A stretch of 64,000 nt of DNA from Cacajao melanocephalus (taxonomy: Eukaryota > Chordata > Mammalia > Primates > Pitheciidae). The notes beneath the pieces were generated by a model that worked only from the letters and a program-made list of their open reading frames with translations, made no database searches and was not told where the DNA came from. Of this stretch, positions 10,860-26,030 are shown piece after piece; position 1 is the stretch's first letter, and each line of letters opens with the position of its first letter. A program made the translations under genes and the position numbers. Where the stretch lies: positions 1 to 64,000 of the forward strand of contig CAUYLG010009122.1 of the NCBI GenBank assembly GCA_963573385.1, in the 5' to 3' direction.

Positions 10860-12775
10860 TTCATTGAACACGTTTGTTGAGCTGCTGTCTGTGCCAGTCA
10901 CTATCTTTGCCACTTGAAGTAAGTCAGAGAATTTTGAAGATCATTCTCATCCTGAAGCTCATAGTCTTAATATTAAGAGATAAAATGAACAATGGACATA
11001 AGGAAAAGGTTTTTTATGGCATTGTGAGATGGTGAGATGTGCTGTGGTAAAGACTAAGGGGGACTCGGATTGTGAGGGTGGGTTTCAGCTTTTAAAATGG
11101 TGACCAAGTTTGCCTCACTAATAAGATGTTTAAGCCAAGGCTTGAAGGAGGTGAACAGGGCAGCTATGAGGATATCTGTGGTAGGAGCTTTAGCACCAGT
11201 TGGGCAGAGGCCTGGGTTAGAAGCATTCCTGTTGTGTCTGAGGAACTGCAAGGAGGGCAGGGTGACTGGGTTAAAACAAATGAGAAAAGAGAAGCAGGAG
11301 GACAGGGCAGAGCAGTAGCCATTTCAGTGTTTAAGTGTAGGAGAGCAGTTACCAAGTGGAGTGGGGCCTGATCTTGTTGGAACGTGTAGGCCTTCGTAAG
11401 AACTTAAGGTAGACATTTCAGGGTTCGCGTGTAGGATAGAGGGGATCTGATGCACATTTTAACAGTAGCACTAGCTGCTTTCTTGAGAATCAACTATAGG
11501 AAGTCATAGATAAATCAGGAACACCTGTTAGTACATGAATATAGTATTCCAGGTGAGAGACTATGATGTTGGCTCAATGTAGGACTGTAGCAGATAAGGT
11601 AGTGAGAAGGACTTGGTTTCTGCGTACAGTTGAAGGTAGAGTCAATAGAACTTCCTCATGGGTTGAATGTGAAGTATGAGAGGGGGGACTCATAGATAAT
11701 TCAAGATGTTCAGTCTGAGCAACTGGCAGGATGGAGTTGCCAGTGCTTGTTAGGGGAAAGGCTGTGGGTGAAACAGATTTTGCTCATGAAGTTGGAGAGT
11801 TCAGATTTGGATGGAGGAATTTGAGATGTCTCTTAGGATATCTGTGTGGAGATGTCAGGTCCACAGGAATTCCAGAGGCGAGTGTGAGCTGGGTGAATAA
11901 ATGTGAAGGTCAGCAGTCTATCAGATATTTAAAGTCATGAGACTGGATGAGATCACTAAGGGATGAATACATACAAAATAAATAGAGAAAGAAGCCCCAA
12001 AACATGCTATCATTAAGAAGTCTGGAAAAGTTGGACGGCACATCAATGGAACAACATTAAAGAGCAACCAAGGAGGTACAGGAGATCCAGGAGGAGTATA
12101 TCAAGAAGGTACAGGAGATCCGGGAGGAGTGTATCAAGGAGGTACAGGAGATCTTGGGAGGAGTGTATCAAGGAGGTATAGGAGATCCAGGAGGAGTGTA
12201 TCAAGGAGGTACAGGATAACCAAGAGGAGTGTATCAAGGTGGTACAGGACATCCGGGAGGAGTATATCAAGGAGGTACAGGAGAACCAGGAGGAGTGTAT
12301 CGAAGAGGTACAGGAGATCCAGGAGGAGTGTATCAAGGAGGTACAGGATATCCAGGAGGAGTGTATCAAGGTGGTACAGGACATCCAGGAGTGTATCAAG
12401 GAGGTATAGGACATCCAGGAGGAGAGTATCAAGGAGGTACAGGAGATCTGGGAGGAGTGTATCAAGGAGGTACAGGAGATGCGGGAGGAGTGTATCAAGG
12501 AGGTACAGGAGATCCAGGAGGAGTGTATTGAGGAGGTACAGGAGAACCAGGAGGAGTATATCGAGGAGGTACAGGAGATCCAGGAGGAGTGTATCGAGGA
12601 GGTACAGGAGAACCAGGAGGAGTATATCAAGGAGGTACAGGAGATCCAGGAGGAGTATATCAAGGAGGTACAGGAGATCCAGGAGGAGTGTATCAAGGAA
12701 CAGAGAGAAATCACTGGATAAGTAAGATGACTGAGAGTCAGCAAGTGGAAAATAAAGTAATCCAGCAGTTGGTTA
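10860..12775 (-). mobile_element. Long L2 remnant, antisense, hosting a minisatellite
   Basis: Read on the minus strand the blocks match L2 from the reverse-transcriptase part to the tail: GTGATCTCATCCAGTCTCATG (just before the YADD-type motif of L2 ORF2), an AAAATGTGCATCAGATC block, CAAGATCAGGCCCC, GTTCCTCAGACAC and a GAGCATGAGGA... tail block. Repeated L2 landmarks in the right order over nearly 2 kb support the call. The array at 12074-12698 interrupts it. Confidence 0.6.
12074..12698. repeat. Minisatellite, 19 copies of a 33-bp unit
   Basis: Unit: AGGTACAGGAGATCCAGG then AGGAGTGTATCAAGG. Unit starts are at 12074, 12107, 12140, 12174, 12207, 12240, 12273, 12306, 12339, 12372, 12402, 12435, 12468, 12501, 12534, 12567, 12600, 12633 and 12666. 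All copies are 33 bp except one of 34 bp (12140, extra T) and one of 30 bp (12372, loses three bases). Variant copies carry GAACC, GATGC or GACATCC. The + strand is strongly purine-rich. The period is a multiple of three, so frames stay open throughout, but there is no sign of a real gene. Confidence 0.97.
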
Positions 12776-14008
12776 GTTAATGGAAAAATACAGGTTAAGG
12801 AGAGGATCATATATACACATGTTGTTTTAAGACATTTTATTTTAATTTTAAAGCATACAAAGTCATTTTTTTAAACCAACATTTAGATAGAGGTCTTTAG
12901 TATTAGTTCTACCAATTAAAATTCCACATACTCATTTGAAGACAACATACCTTTAATGCATCATCCATGATTTCTAGTGTTTGAATGCTTAAACACATTT
13001 ATGAAGCAAACTAAAGGCAATGTCTGTCCAGAGATTATTAAACTGTTTCTAATTTCATATAGGTGTCCCATTTATGCCTCATTAGGTAACCTTTTTTAGC
13101 AATCCCTAAACTGTCTCTAAAGGATTCAACTTAGTTTTCATAGGAACAGTAGATCATATTTCATCAATTTATGGAATATTTAATTCACTAATTATAATCA
13201 TCAGTTCAATGGACATAGAATATTTGGAAACAAACACAAGTAACTCAGTATACAATCTGGTCATGAGAACAGAAGTGCATGAGGGTGCTCCCCGCTGCAC
13301 CGGAGCCTCAGTCACAGAAATTGGAAAGACCATTTCAAAAGCTCATTCCTACTACTCTGTTAACCATTTCTCAAATACTTTATGGTATTTACCATATAAG
13401 AATATGTAAAATCTATTAAAAAAGTAAGTTCATTTATTCTTCATACCAACTCAATGTACATTCCCTCCATTTTATGGAATAAATTGGGGTATGAGAGATC
13501 AAGGAAATTTACAAGTACATATAGCTATAGGAGGCTGCTCCTGACCCTGGGGCTCAACCCAAGGTCTGTATGATTCTCAGCTACTATCCTACGTGTACCA
13601 ACCTGTCCAACTATAACCTGCCTCATCCATAACATTATCTATGAAGGAAAGGAGAATATAGAGAACTCAGGGTCAAGGAAGGGTTATCGTTCTCTCATAT
13701 TTTTTTTAACTTGACAGTCTTGCTGATGGGAAAGAGTTAATGTGTTTAAGCAATCAAATACTAGAAAAAGCAAAAGACACAAGGAAAGAGACAGTTCGTA
13801 CAACATGCTTCCAAAGAAACTGAAGAGATCGGGAGACAAAAGTTTACTCCAGTGTAAGAACGTGCCATGTAATGTTATTTAAGGAAATAAAATACCAATC
13901 CTTTGTTTCTTTTTTTTTAAATGTTTATATCTGCTTATTTTACATAATAGTTTTGCTATGTTTTTCTGCCCGGATTTTTTTTAACTCCTAATTCTTTTAT
14001 TCTAACAG
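12776..14008. other. CTTNBP2: Intron before E2
   Basis: No repeat that I can name. A 66-codon chance frame at 13209-13409 has no splice support. Confidence 0.4.
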
Positions 14009-14284
14009 ATGCTCTTAAAATACCCTTAAGGATTTCAGTGGGTGAGATTGAACCGAGCAACTATGGTTCTGATGACTTTGAATGCGAAAACACAATATGT
14101 GCTTTAAATATCCGCAAACAGACATCATGGGATGATTTTTCAAAAGCAGTGAGTCAAGCTCTGACAAATCATTTCCAGGCAATCTCTTCTGATGGATGGT
14201 GGAGTCTGGAAGACGTGACTTGTAATAACACTACTGATTCCAACATTGGCCTCAGCACAAGAAGCATACGATCCATCACGCTAG
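14009..14284 (+). CDS. CTTNBP2: CTTNBP2 exon E2: linker and start of NAV-like domain
   Basis: Largest exon here (276 bp, phase 1 at both ends). The acceptor is TCTAACAG after a T-rich tract. The donor GTATCA at 14285 is weak by consensus. It encodes residues 40-131, starting [16 protein letters not shown]. An acidic patch (GSDDFECEN) precedes a segment, [17 protein letters not shown], that looks like an amphipathic helix. This part precedes the AAA+-like core and resembles the helical lead-in found in neuron navigator proteins. The exon is a multiple of three, so skipping it would keep the frame. Confidence 0.93.
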
Positions 14285-14904
14285 GTATCAGCAGTCCTAT
14301 GATGAAGAGAAAGTGAAATTTCAGGGTTTATTTATGTTTGTGGGTTTCGTAACATGATTCTTAGTCCATTGATTAAGCACATTCAAAGCTTACTTGTGGC
14401 AGCTGCTAGTGCTGAAAAACTTGAGTATTCACAATGTAGCCATTATGTAATGTTGTCTGTTAATATAAAAATGCTTTTATGCCTCAAATAATACTCAAAG
14501 AGTAAAAAGCACGAAAGCCTTTGATGAGGCTTTGTGATTGCGCTTGCTATTCTAGATAAATGTAAGAAACTAAACACCCTGCAGCTGCTTGCTTTTGCAC
14601 AAGTACTAAACGCAGCTCAAAATATGTTCTTGAGTTGGGCCAGGAGCACTGTAATGCATTAGTACCTTACCTCTAGGACAGGTTTTCTGATGAAGTCTAG
14701 ACTTGAAAGAAGCCCTTTAATAAAGATATATGCAATGCTCCCACATGGGATGAATCAGGGTGATAATTGGTGATTTCAATTTGATAGACACCACAAAACA
14801 GATTCCAAAGAACTTATTTAAAAAAAAGAGATTTGCTTTCTGATGAGCATAGTAAGTGCTCTGTAAATATGAGTTGTCCCTGGTTAGCTCCTTTCTTCTT
14901 GGTC

Positions 14905-15085
14905 CAGGAGAACTACCATCTATGGGAAGTCTGCTCCTTTGCAAGGACTGTGCTGGGTGCTTTATAAATGGTCCTGTCAGTGGTGTCATTTTACAGATAA
15001 CTGTATACAAGATGGCTTGCCCGAGGTCACAGAACCAATGAGCAAAGCAGAAGGATTCAAATCAGATTCTGTCTGATAGGAAAGC
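14905..15085 (-). mobile_element. MIR SINE, antisense
   Basis: GTGCTGGGTGCTTTATAAAT, TCATTTTACAGATAACTG and CTTGCCCGAGGTCACAGAAC appear in antisense-MIR order. Confidence 0.75.
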
Positions 15086-15317
15086 TTGTGTACTTTCAGT
15101 AGCACCATATTGGAAAAGAATGGCCAAGGTTGCGGGAAAGGTGGGCTTTTCACCATTGCTATTTATCTGTAAGATTATTATATCGGAAAGCAGTTTATTC
15201 TGTTTACTCATACATGCTTATTCACTTTCAAAAAAATGTTACTAGTTTTTAGAGAAAAGTATTCTTAACAACTTGATTTTGTGCATCTTTAGCATGGTCC
15301 TTGAAATTGCTATTACT

Positions 15318-15614
15318 GGCTCGGCATAGTTAGTTATACCGGTAATCCCAGTGCTTTGGAAGGATGAGGCAGAAGGATCATTTGAGCCCAGGAGTTCAAG
15401 ACCAGCATGGGCAACATACTGAGACCTCATATCTACAAAACAATTTTTTTTAATTAGCTGGGTGTGGCCACATGCACTTGTAGTCCCAGCTACTCAGAGG
15501 CTAAGGTGGGAAAATCCTTTGAACCCAAGAGTTTGAGGCAGCAGTGAGCTATGATGGAGCTACTGCACTGCAGGCTGGGCCACTAAGTGAGTCCCTGTCT
15601 CTTTTAAAAAAAAT
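15318..15614 (+). mobile_element. AluJ-like, sense
   Basis: Complete two-monomer Alu with GAGTTCAAGACCAGCATGGG and a central TTTTTTAATTAGCTGGGTG, many mutations, short A-tail. Confidence 0.93.
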
Positions 15615-16791
15615 AAGATTATTATTATCATAGAATTGTTATTATGTACTTAAAATTGCATTAAGAAATTATCTAGTTCTTAGGAACACATTTTGTCCAC
15701 ACATGGAGTATTATTCAAAATGTAGTTCTGCCCCAGGATCTGATAAACAAAGTCAGCACAACTATGTTTTGAAGGGAATGGCCCTCCATCAGCCTTCATT
15801 CAGCTAATGTGGAAACTGACAAAGGCAGATGGATATTCATTGCTAACCGATAAGTTTACCTCTGTGAGCAATGCATGCTAAGGCTTGACTGTTGCAGTGT
15901 TCATGCTTGTCTCAAAGGTATAGCACACCCTAGTAGCATTTCACATCCAAAAATCATTGAGTTTTGTGGATAAAGGGCTTTTTAGTGCCTGGCTGTAGCC
16001 GTTTCATAATTGGTAATTACAACATTAGTGTTATTATTGTGTATATGTAAGTGAGTTTGCTGAATTCATAACCTAAGCTACATGAAAGGACCCTCAGGTC
16101 AGCAGATAAGCAGAGTTACAGGTGTGTGTGCATGTAAATTGGAGGCATGCTGAGAATAGATATTTAAGAATTGATCTGTGGAAGGAAGAGATGAAAACAA
16201 ATACTTATTACCAATCACTCCCTAGGGAAGATACCTGTGAAGTAGAACCCTTTCAGAGCAAGAGTGAGCAAAGGGCCAACAGTGAGAGAAGGCTTGCCTT
16301 ATTCTGAGCACCTGAAATTACCTGTTTTTTTTTTTTTTCTTTTTTCCCTGGAATCTAAACATTTGCTGGAAAGGGGCTCAGAAACCAGCTCATAAATAAT
16401 CTAATATCTCATCCAAAGTGCTTCTTAGGCTTTGAGAAACAAGCATTGGAAGAACCCTGAAACAGTTTTCGATTATGGTCAGCTTTGTTCTTGATTGCTT
16501 AACCCTAGAAATATTTGAATGGATATATTTGCTTTCTAGATCTCTCTCTTTATCCCTCCTATGGGCTGCTTTGGAGAAGTCTGTAGACTGAAAGTCTTCC
16601 TTTCGACCTTCAGCAAGAATTTCATTAGGGAGCTAACCCCTTTTGTAGCCCTCTAGGTATTCTGTATGTGCCTTGGACAGTTTAAGCTCTGCATTCCTTA
16701 GGGTTCTCAGAAAGGAGAGCATATGTTTACCCTTGTGAGAAAAATCACTCATAAGCTGCCCTTGACATTTTATTTCATTTTTTGGAACTAG
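15615..16791. other. CTTNBP2: Intron before E3
   Basis: Contains a poly-T run at 16325-16339 and otherwise nothing recognised. Confidence 0.4.
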
Positions 16792-16887
16792 GAAATGTGC
16801 CGTGGTCAGTGGGTCAGAGCTTTGCGCAGTCCCCATGGGACTTTATGATGAAGAATAAGGCAGAGCACATCACTGTGCTTTTGTCAG
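16792..16887 (+). CDS. CTTNBP2: CTTNBP2 exon E3
   Basis: 96-bp phase 1-1 exon between acceptor CTAG (16791) and donor GTAAGG (16888). It rebuilds a Gly codon with E2 and encodes [16 protein letters not shown] followed by a short charged stretch and the hydrophobic strand HITVLLS. No independent domain is visible; it forms the approach to the AAA+-like core. The acceptor lacks a long pyrimidine tract. In the genome the reading frame is open for only a short distance around the exon, so the call rests on the frame match with E2 and E4. Confidence 0.9.
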
Positions 16888-17274
16888 GTAAGGATGTCTC
16901 TAACTGAGATGATGTTTAGATTAGAGTGTTTGCTTCATGGCTGCCTCATAGCACCGATTCTTAAAGCTTCACGTTTTGTGCCGTGTCTTCTAGCCACACA
17001 CTTGTGACTTCCACCACTAGGTCATTAGATGTTTTTTGAAATGTTTGATTAAGAGGAGGAAAACTCAAAGCTGTGTTCTTGACACCCATGGTGATGTCTG
17101 TCTGGATCATTGATTCCTGCCATTCTGATTACATCCCTCATTGAAAATAAACCAGAGGCCAAACTGACGTGCTGATAAGAGAGTGACAGAGACCGTGTTA
17201 AAAGAGAAATGTATTTTGTTGTTTTACTGTCAAGTACAGTCTGTGCTTAATATGATTATTATAATGGTACAGGA

Positions 17275-17490
17275 TAATGTTTAGTGAGCACCTAATCTGT
17301 GCTAGACCCTGTTGTTTATAGCATAAGTATCAAATCATTTAATCCTCATAACAGCCCAATGAGATATGCATTTCTGCTTATCCCCATTTTATATCCAAGG
17401 ACATCAAGGCTCGTAGAGATTGATATTCTTGCCTAAGGTCATGCTACCACTATGTGGTATAGGAATACTCAATTTCTCAGCCCTTCATTC
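17275..17490 (-). mobile_element. MIR SINE, antisense
   Basis: GAGCACCTAATCTGTGCTAG, TTTAATCCTCATAACAGCCC, TATCCCCATTTTATATCCAA and TTGCCTAAGGTCATGC in order. Confidence 0.85.
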
Positions 17491-18125
17491 TGAACAGCTA
17501 TGGATTTCATCATGTATTTCCCATACTTGGGAATGGAGTCCTTGAAAATTCAATCTTTACTAATAAAAGTTTGTTTTATTACTTGAACTGGACTTACTGA
17601 AGATTAAAGAAAAGTGTGAGGCCACCCCAGAACATTGCTTTAGGCCCAAATAATGTATTGAGAAAATGGCAGAACTTGGGGGTGGGGGGAGCAGAGTATT
17701 GCCAATGGACCTAACACTGGCGAAGGCTAAAGCTTTCTGAGGATTGCAATGATCTATGATAACTTTTACTTATGAACTGTAAAACATTGAGCCCAGCGAT
17801 CAGCAGATACCGGGCACAGTGTTGGGCTGGGATCTGGAGGACCTGGCTATAGTTGCTGGGAGGGGAGTGGGCTTCCCAGGGGGCAGGGGAAGGAGCAGCT
17901 GGGAGCTCTTGGGAGGTCAGGATCAGTGGCAGTTTATCAGCCAGAACAAAGTGTGGTCATAGTTTCACAACAGAAAGGCACATTGGTGCCTCCTGGCCAA
18001 ATGTTAGCTCTGCCTACATAAGTCAACAGACACATTTTATCTTTTATGATAGATTCTGTGGAGTTTTGATCATTTATATTTAATAAGGGAGCACCCATTT
18101 TTCTTCTGTCTCTCCTTTCCTACAG

Positions 18126-18205
18126 GTCCTCAAGAAGGCTGCCTCAGTAGTGTGACTTATGCCTCCATGATCCCTCTTCAGATGATGCAGAACTACCTCA
18201 GGCTG
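18126..18205 (+). CDS. CTTNBP2: CTTNBP2 exon E4
   Basis: 80-bp exon between CTTTCCTACAG (18125) and donor GTAGGT (18206). It starts by completing a Gly codon and ends exactly on a codon boundary. It encodes [15 protein letters not shown] then [12 protein letters not shown]. The second part aligns by eye with the helix immediately before the P-loop in neuron navigator proteins (LQRYLxLLxEH-type). The GPQEG stretch looks like a P-loop at first sight, but its position relative to the following helix and strand suggests that the true P-loop equivalent is in E5. Confidence 0.9.
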
Positions 18206-19084
18206 GTAGGTGGACACTGCTGACCAGAGGCCCTTGCTTCCCGTCCCTGCCACTGGAAAATTGAGTGGCCCATTTTTATGTTTAAAGGAGGCATACAGCC
18301 CCCACCCACCCTGTGCTCTGACACCATTACCTTCCCATCAACCCACTCCCTGGCAGGCTGCCCGTTACATAGTCTGGATTTCTGTCACTGTCATCGAGGT
18401 ATCTATTGCCTGGATCCAGAGACCACTGGTGACCTGTGAAGTGTTATAATTTGGGCAGGAGGAGGACGTCTTCCTTTAACAAAAACTTGATGTCAAGTAA
18501 ATGATGATCAATATGGAAGAGAATGGCCACAAATATCAAGATGCCTTACTATAAACTTTTATACTTTAAAATTGAGTAAAGATGCTAGCATTAGTGAGAA
18601 GGTTAATTTGGCCACTTTAACAGAAACCAAATAATTACAGCTTAAACGGGATAGAAGTTTATTTTTCTCAAACATATAAGTCACAGCAGGTGAGAGGGCT
18701 GGGGAGGGAGAAGTGGCAGGTGACCTCTCCAGGGTCTCGGCACCCTTGCTCCCTGCTCCTCTCTTCCCTGGGATGTTGTTTGTGTTGCTTGGTCAAAGGT
18801 AGTCACCACTTCCACTCCCACTTTCTAGCTGGAAGGAGAGAGCCTGGAGGGAGAGCCTTTCCTTTCAGGGGAATCACACATATCCTTCCTGCCCACATCC
18901 CGTCCAGCAGAACTCACACACCTGTTGGTGCCTAGCTGGGAAGTGGGGCTTTTGCTGGGCCATCACTCACCCACCTAAAACTAGGTGGTCTGTTACTAAA
19001 AGGAAGAAGAAGAATATGATCATCAAAAGAAAATAGCAAATTATAAATGTAAAATGGATAAATGTAATGCTTTGCATTCATTAA
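18206..19084. other. CTTNBP2: Intron after E4; possible old repeat at 18570-18990
   Basis: 18570-18990 reads like an old interspersed repeat (AACAGAAACC..ATAATTACAGCTTAAAC..GATAGAAGTTTATTTTTCTC start and a CCTAGCTGGGAAGTGGGGCT block near the end). A similar start occurs at 40275. I cannot name the family. Confidence 0.35.
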
Positions 19085-19290
19085 ATACTTATTACATGCC
19101 AGGCAGTATGCTGAGTGCTGTTATGACCTATTTTATTTTATTCTTTAGAACATCCTTATGAGATAATTTCATCCATTTTATAGATGGGGAAACTGAACAG
19201 AGAGAAGTAAAATGCTCAAAGTCATATCTTTAGTAAGTGATGAAGCCAGAATTGTGCAAGTCTCTGATGTGTATGAGATCTATCTAAAAC
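19085..19290 (-). mobile_element. MIR SINE, antisense
   Basis: TTATTACATGCCAGGCAGTA, CATTTTATAGATGGGGAAAC and AGTAAGTGATGAAGCCAGAA in antisense-MIR order. Confidence 0.85.
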
Positions 19291-20244
19291 TAATGCTGCT
19301 AGTATAAAACATAAGGAAACAATAGTTTTGCTTGCTGCCTTACTTTAGATGACCTTTAAAAATAAATGAGTTGGAATTCTGACACTTTACAAAAGCTGTT
19401 TCTGTAGACTGTGAATTGATGCCTTTGTTTTCACCTCTTATGGAAAGAAATATTCAAAACCATTCCATTGATCATCTAGCTAGGCCCAAAGTTGGGATCA
19501 GCCTTTGTACCAGCAGCCACAGTAGCAGAGAAACATTCAAAACCTCACAATGTGGAAAAAGTGAATTCTCCTGAATCTGATACTTTCACTTCTTTGCTTT
19601 ACTCTTTGTCCCCCTTTCCCTAAAGCATCAAAGTATGCCTGTGATGGGTAGGAGATCTGTCTCATTACTTGGCTTCAGTGAAGGTGGAGGGGTATGATCA
19701 ACTGGTTTTCAGGAATGTTAGCCTCTGGCTCTCAGCAGAATCAGCTGGTAGAGCCACTTCCTTCTCTCCCTTTCCCCCTTCTCAGCTTCTCCATACAAGG
19801 CAAGGCTCCAACCCAGGACTTAATCCATTAAGATGATAAAACACAACTGCAAATTAGCATTGACTAGCAAATCTGTAAAACGAAATGTCTGCTAGTCACA
19901 TTATATGTAAAATATCCCAAGTACAGCTATATATGTGTCTCCTTTTACATGAGACATAGTTTGACTACCAATGACCAGGAAACCAGAGAACAAACACTGT
20001 TGTTAATTCTATTCCAAATTCAGTGAGTGTACATAAAGGGCTTTTTAATCCAACAATTAACTCTTGAAGGAATATAATAAAAATATTCATTTATTTCAGC
20101 AGTCTCTGCAAAATGTAAAGTGACTGAGACAACAGTATATCATAATGGTTATGAATGTTTTCTCTTCCATAAACAATTATAAGCCCCTTAAGAACATAGA
20201 CCATGTGTCGTGCATTTTTGTGTCCTGTTAGTTATTTCAATTGT

Positions 20245-20745
20245 TTGACAGCTGTTTATTGAGAGCCTCTTAAATGCAGGTAACGTTTTAGAAACTGAGG
20301 ATAGAGTTATGTGTAAGATGCATTCGCTGGCCTCATAGGGTTTACCTTCTAGTGGTAAAGAAGGCAGACTTTTTAAAAATCAAATGAATAAATGCATATG
20401 TAATGTGATGACCAGCACTAACACAAGTGTGTAGAAAAATAAAGCAGTCAACCAGGTAAAGAGTGGGTGGAAGGGGAGGCAGAAAGCACTATTCTTAGAT
20501 GGAGTTTTCAGGAAAGATCTTACTGTAGTGACGTTTGGACTGAAAAACAAATGAAGTGAAGGGAGTAGCCTTGTGGAAGGTGTTTGAGGTACAGGGAACC
20601 ACAGATACAAATGTGTTTAGGTTGACAGTGAAGTCTGAGAAATGTTCAGAAACTAGATCATGCAGGAATATGGCAAAAACTGAATTTTATTCCAGGTGGG
20701 TAGGAAGCCACTGGGCGAATTTGCGCCAGAGAGTGGCATAGCTTC
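20245..20745 (-). mobile_element. L2 LINE 3' part, antisense
   Basis: GCTGTTTATTGAGAGCCTCT, GGCCTCATAGGGTTTACCTT, a GATGGAGTTTTCAGG block and GGTAGGAAGCCACTGG are antisense L2 landmarks in order. Confidence 0.65.
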
Positions 20746-20837
20746 CCAGTTCCACAAATAACTACACAAATATTGATGTGTGTTGAATTGTTGGAAATCT
20801 GTACAGTAGATAAACAAATGTAATAATAGTTGACTCT

Positions 20838-21825
20838 GTTTACCTTCAACTTTTATGTTACGGGGTACATGTGTAGGATGTGCAGGTTTATTAAATAGGT
20901 AAACGTGTGTCATGGTTGTTTGCTGCACAGATCATCCCATCACCTAGGTATTAAGCCCAGCATCCATTAGCTGTTCTTCCTGATGCTCTCCTTCCCCCTA
21001 CACCCAACCCTGACAGGCCCCAGTGTGTGTTGTTCCCCACTATGTGTCCATGTGTTCTCATCATTCAGCTCACACTTATAAGTGAGAACATGGAGTATTT
21101 GGTTTTCTGTTCCTGCATTAGTTTGCAGAGGATTATGGCTTCCAGCTCCATTCGTGTCCCTACAAAGAACATGATGTCATTCCTTTATATGGCTGCAGAG
21201 TATTCCATGGTGTGTATGTACCAAATTTTCTTTATCCAGTCTATCATTGATGGGCATTTAGGTTGATTCCATTCTTTGCTATTATCTGTAGTCCTGCAGC
21301 TAACATATATATGTGCATGTATCTTTATAATAGAATGATTTATATTCCTCTGGATGTATTCTCAGTAATGAGATTGCTGGGTCAAATGATACTTCTGCCT
21401 CTAGAAAGAAATGAGGAATCACCACATTGTTTTCTGCAGTGGCTGGATTAATTAACACTTCCACTAACAGTGTAAAAGTGTTTCTTTTTCTCCACAACCT
21501 TGCAGCATCTGTTGTTTCTGGACTTTTTAATATTCACCATTCTGACTGGCATGAGATGGTATCTCATTGTGGTTTTGATTTGCATTTCTCTAATCATCAG
21601 CGATGTTGAGCTGTTTTCCATATGTTCCTTGGCCGCATGAATGTCTTCTTTTGAGAATTGTCTATTCATGTCCTTTGCCCACTTTTTAAAGGGGTTTTTT
21701 CTTGTAAATTTGTTTAAATTCCTTGTAGACTCTGGATATGTGAGACCTTTGTCAGATGGATAGATTGCAAAAATGTTCTCCCATTCTGTAGGTTGTCTAT
21801 TCACTCTGATGATAGTTGCTTTTGA
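20838..21825 (-). mobile_element. Primate L1 3' end, antisense
   Basis: Begins with the reversed L1 3' UTR (GGGGTACATGTGTAGGATG, GTTGTTTGCTGCACAGATC) and continues into reversed ORF2 (TGAGCTGTTTTCCATATG, TATTCATGTCCTTTGCCCAC). The minus strand keeps a 118-codon open piece of ORF2 C-terminus at 21448-21804, with [18 protein letters not shown]. 5'-truncated, not mobile. Confidence 0.9.
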
Positions 21826-21829
21826 ATAG

Positions 21830-22015
21830 CTAACTTTTTATTGAGCGTTTATTATATGCCAACCTCTGTTCTAAATATATGGATAATCTCATTTAATCTT
21901 TCTATGATATAGACACCCTATACAAGTTATATTTTACAGGTAAATAAGCAGACTCAAAGTTATTTACCCAGTGCCTTCAGTGATTAAGTGATGGGACCCC
22001 CAGAGTTAAAACAAG
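21830..22015 (-). mobile_element. MIR SINE, antisense
   Basis: TTATTGAGCGTTTATTATAT, CTCATTTAATCTTTCTATGA and TTTTACAGGTAAATAAGC; abuts the L1 end. Confidence 0.8.
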
Positions 22016-22659
22016 CCTTTCTGCCTATTCATGCATGTAATCATAGTTTATACTAGTTATTAGCCTCTTGATTAAGCATTGCAGTACCAGTCATTACTAT
22101 GCATGCAAATGTATTATATGAAATGCATGTGTTAGAACCCTTATGCAGAACACCACATGTAGTGAAGACTTTAAATCAGGATTCTGCTTCTACTTTTTTT
22201 AAATGATGTTATTTTTAAATACTTTCATTGTTAAAAATAATACAAGTACATTTTAAATCTCCACCCTTGATTTAATAGGGAAAATATTCAACCTAATTGA
22301 GTTTTGAATCACTAGTAATTTATTATAATTGTTGAATTTTTTGGCATTAACATAACTCAAACATTTCTCTTAGCCAGTTTGTAATTTTTATTAGGTTATC
22401 TGAAACCTCGTGTTTTAATAATTAAGTTACTATGAATAATTATTATATTAGAAAAAATGCTGGAGTTCAGTTATCCTGATCTGAGCCCTACTTTAAGACT
22501 CTGAATGTTCAGGATGGGATCCTTGAGATTCTTCTACCTGTTTTTCATTCACTCCAGTATGTGCTGTGCCAGTCATTAAGAATCATCACTAGGAGAATCT
22601 AATTATTCTCCATGCATTCCCAAAATAAATTCACTACTTTCCCAGAAAAATAAGGTTGT

Positions 22660-26030
<3,371 letters not shown>

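Noticed and set aside
12074..12698. CRISPR-like array
   Set aside because: The repeats are directly adjacent with no unique spacers and the genome is a primate. This is a minisatellite.
12043..12810. 255-codon minus-strand open frame, the longest in the window, and 198-codon plus-strand frame
   Set aside because: Both lie in the 33-bp tandem array, whose period keeps all frames open. There are no flanking splice sites or promoter, and the sequence outside the array is L2-like.
18128..18142. GPQEG in exon E4 as the P-loop
   Set aside because: Followed by a long segment before the next helix. The better placed P-loop equivalent is GPEGS in E5, directly after a hydrophobic strand and before a helix.
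21448..21804. 118-codon minus-strand frame
   Set aside because: It is the C-terminal remnant of L1 ORF2 in a 5'-truncated L1.
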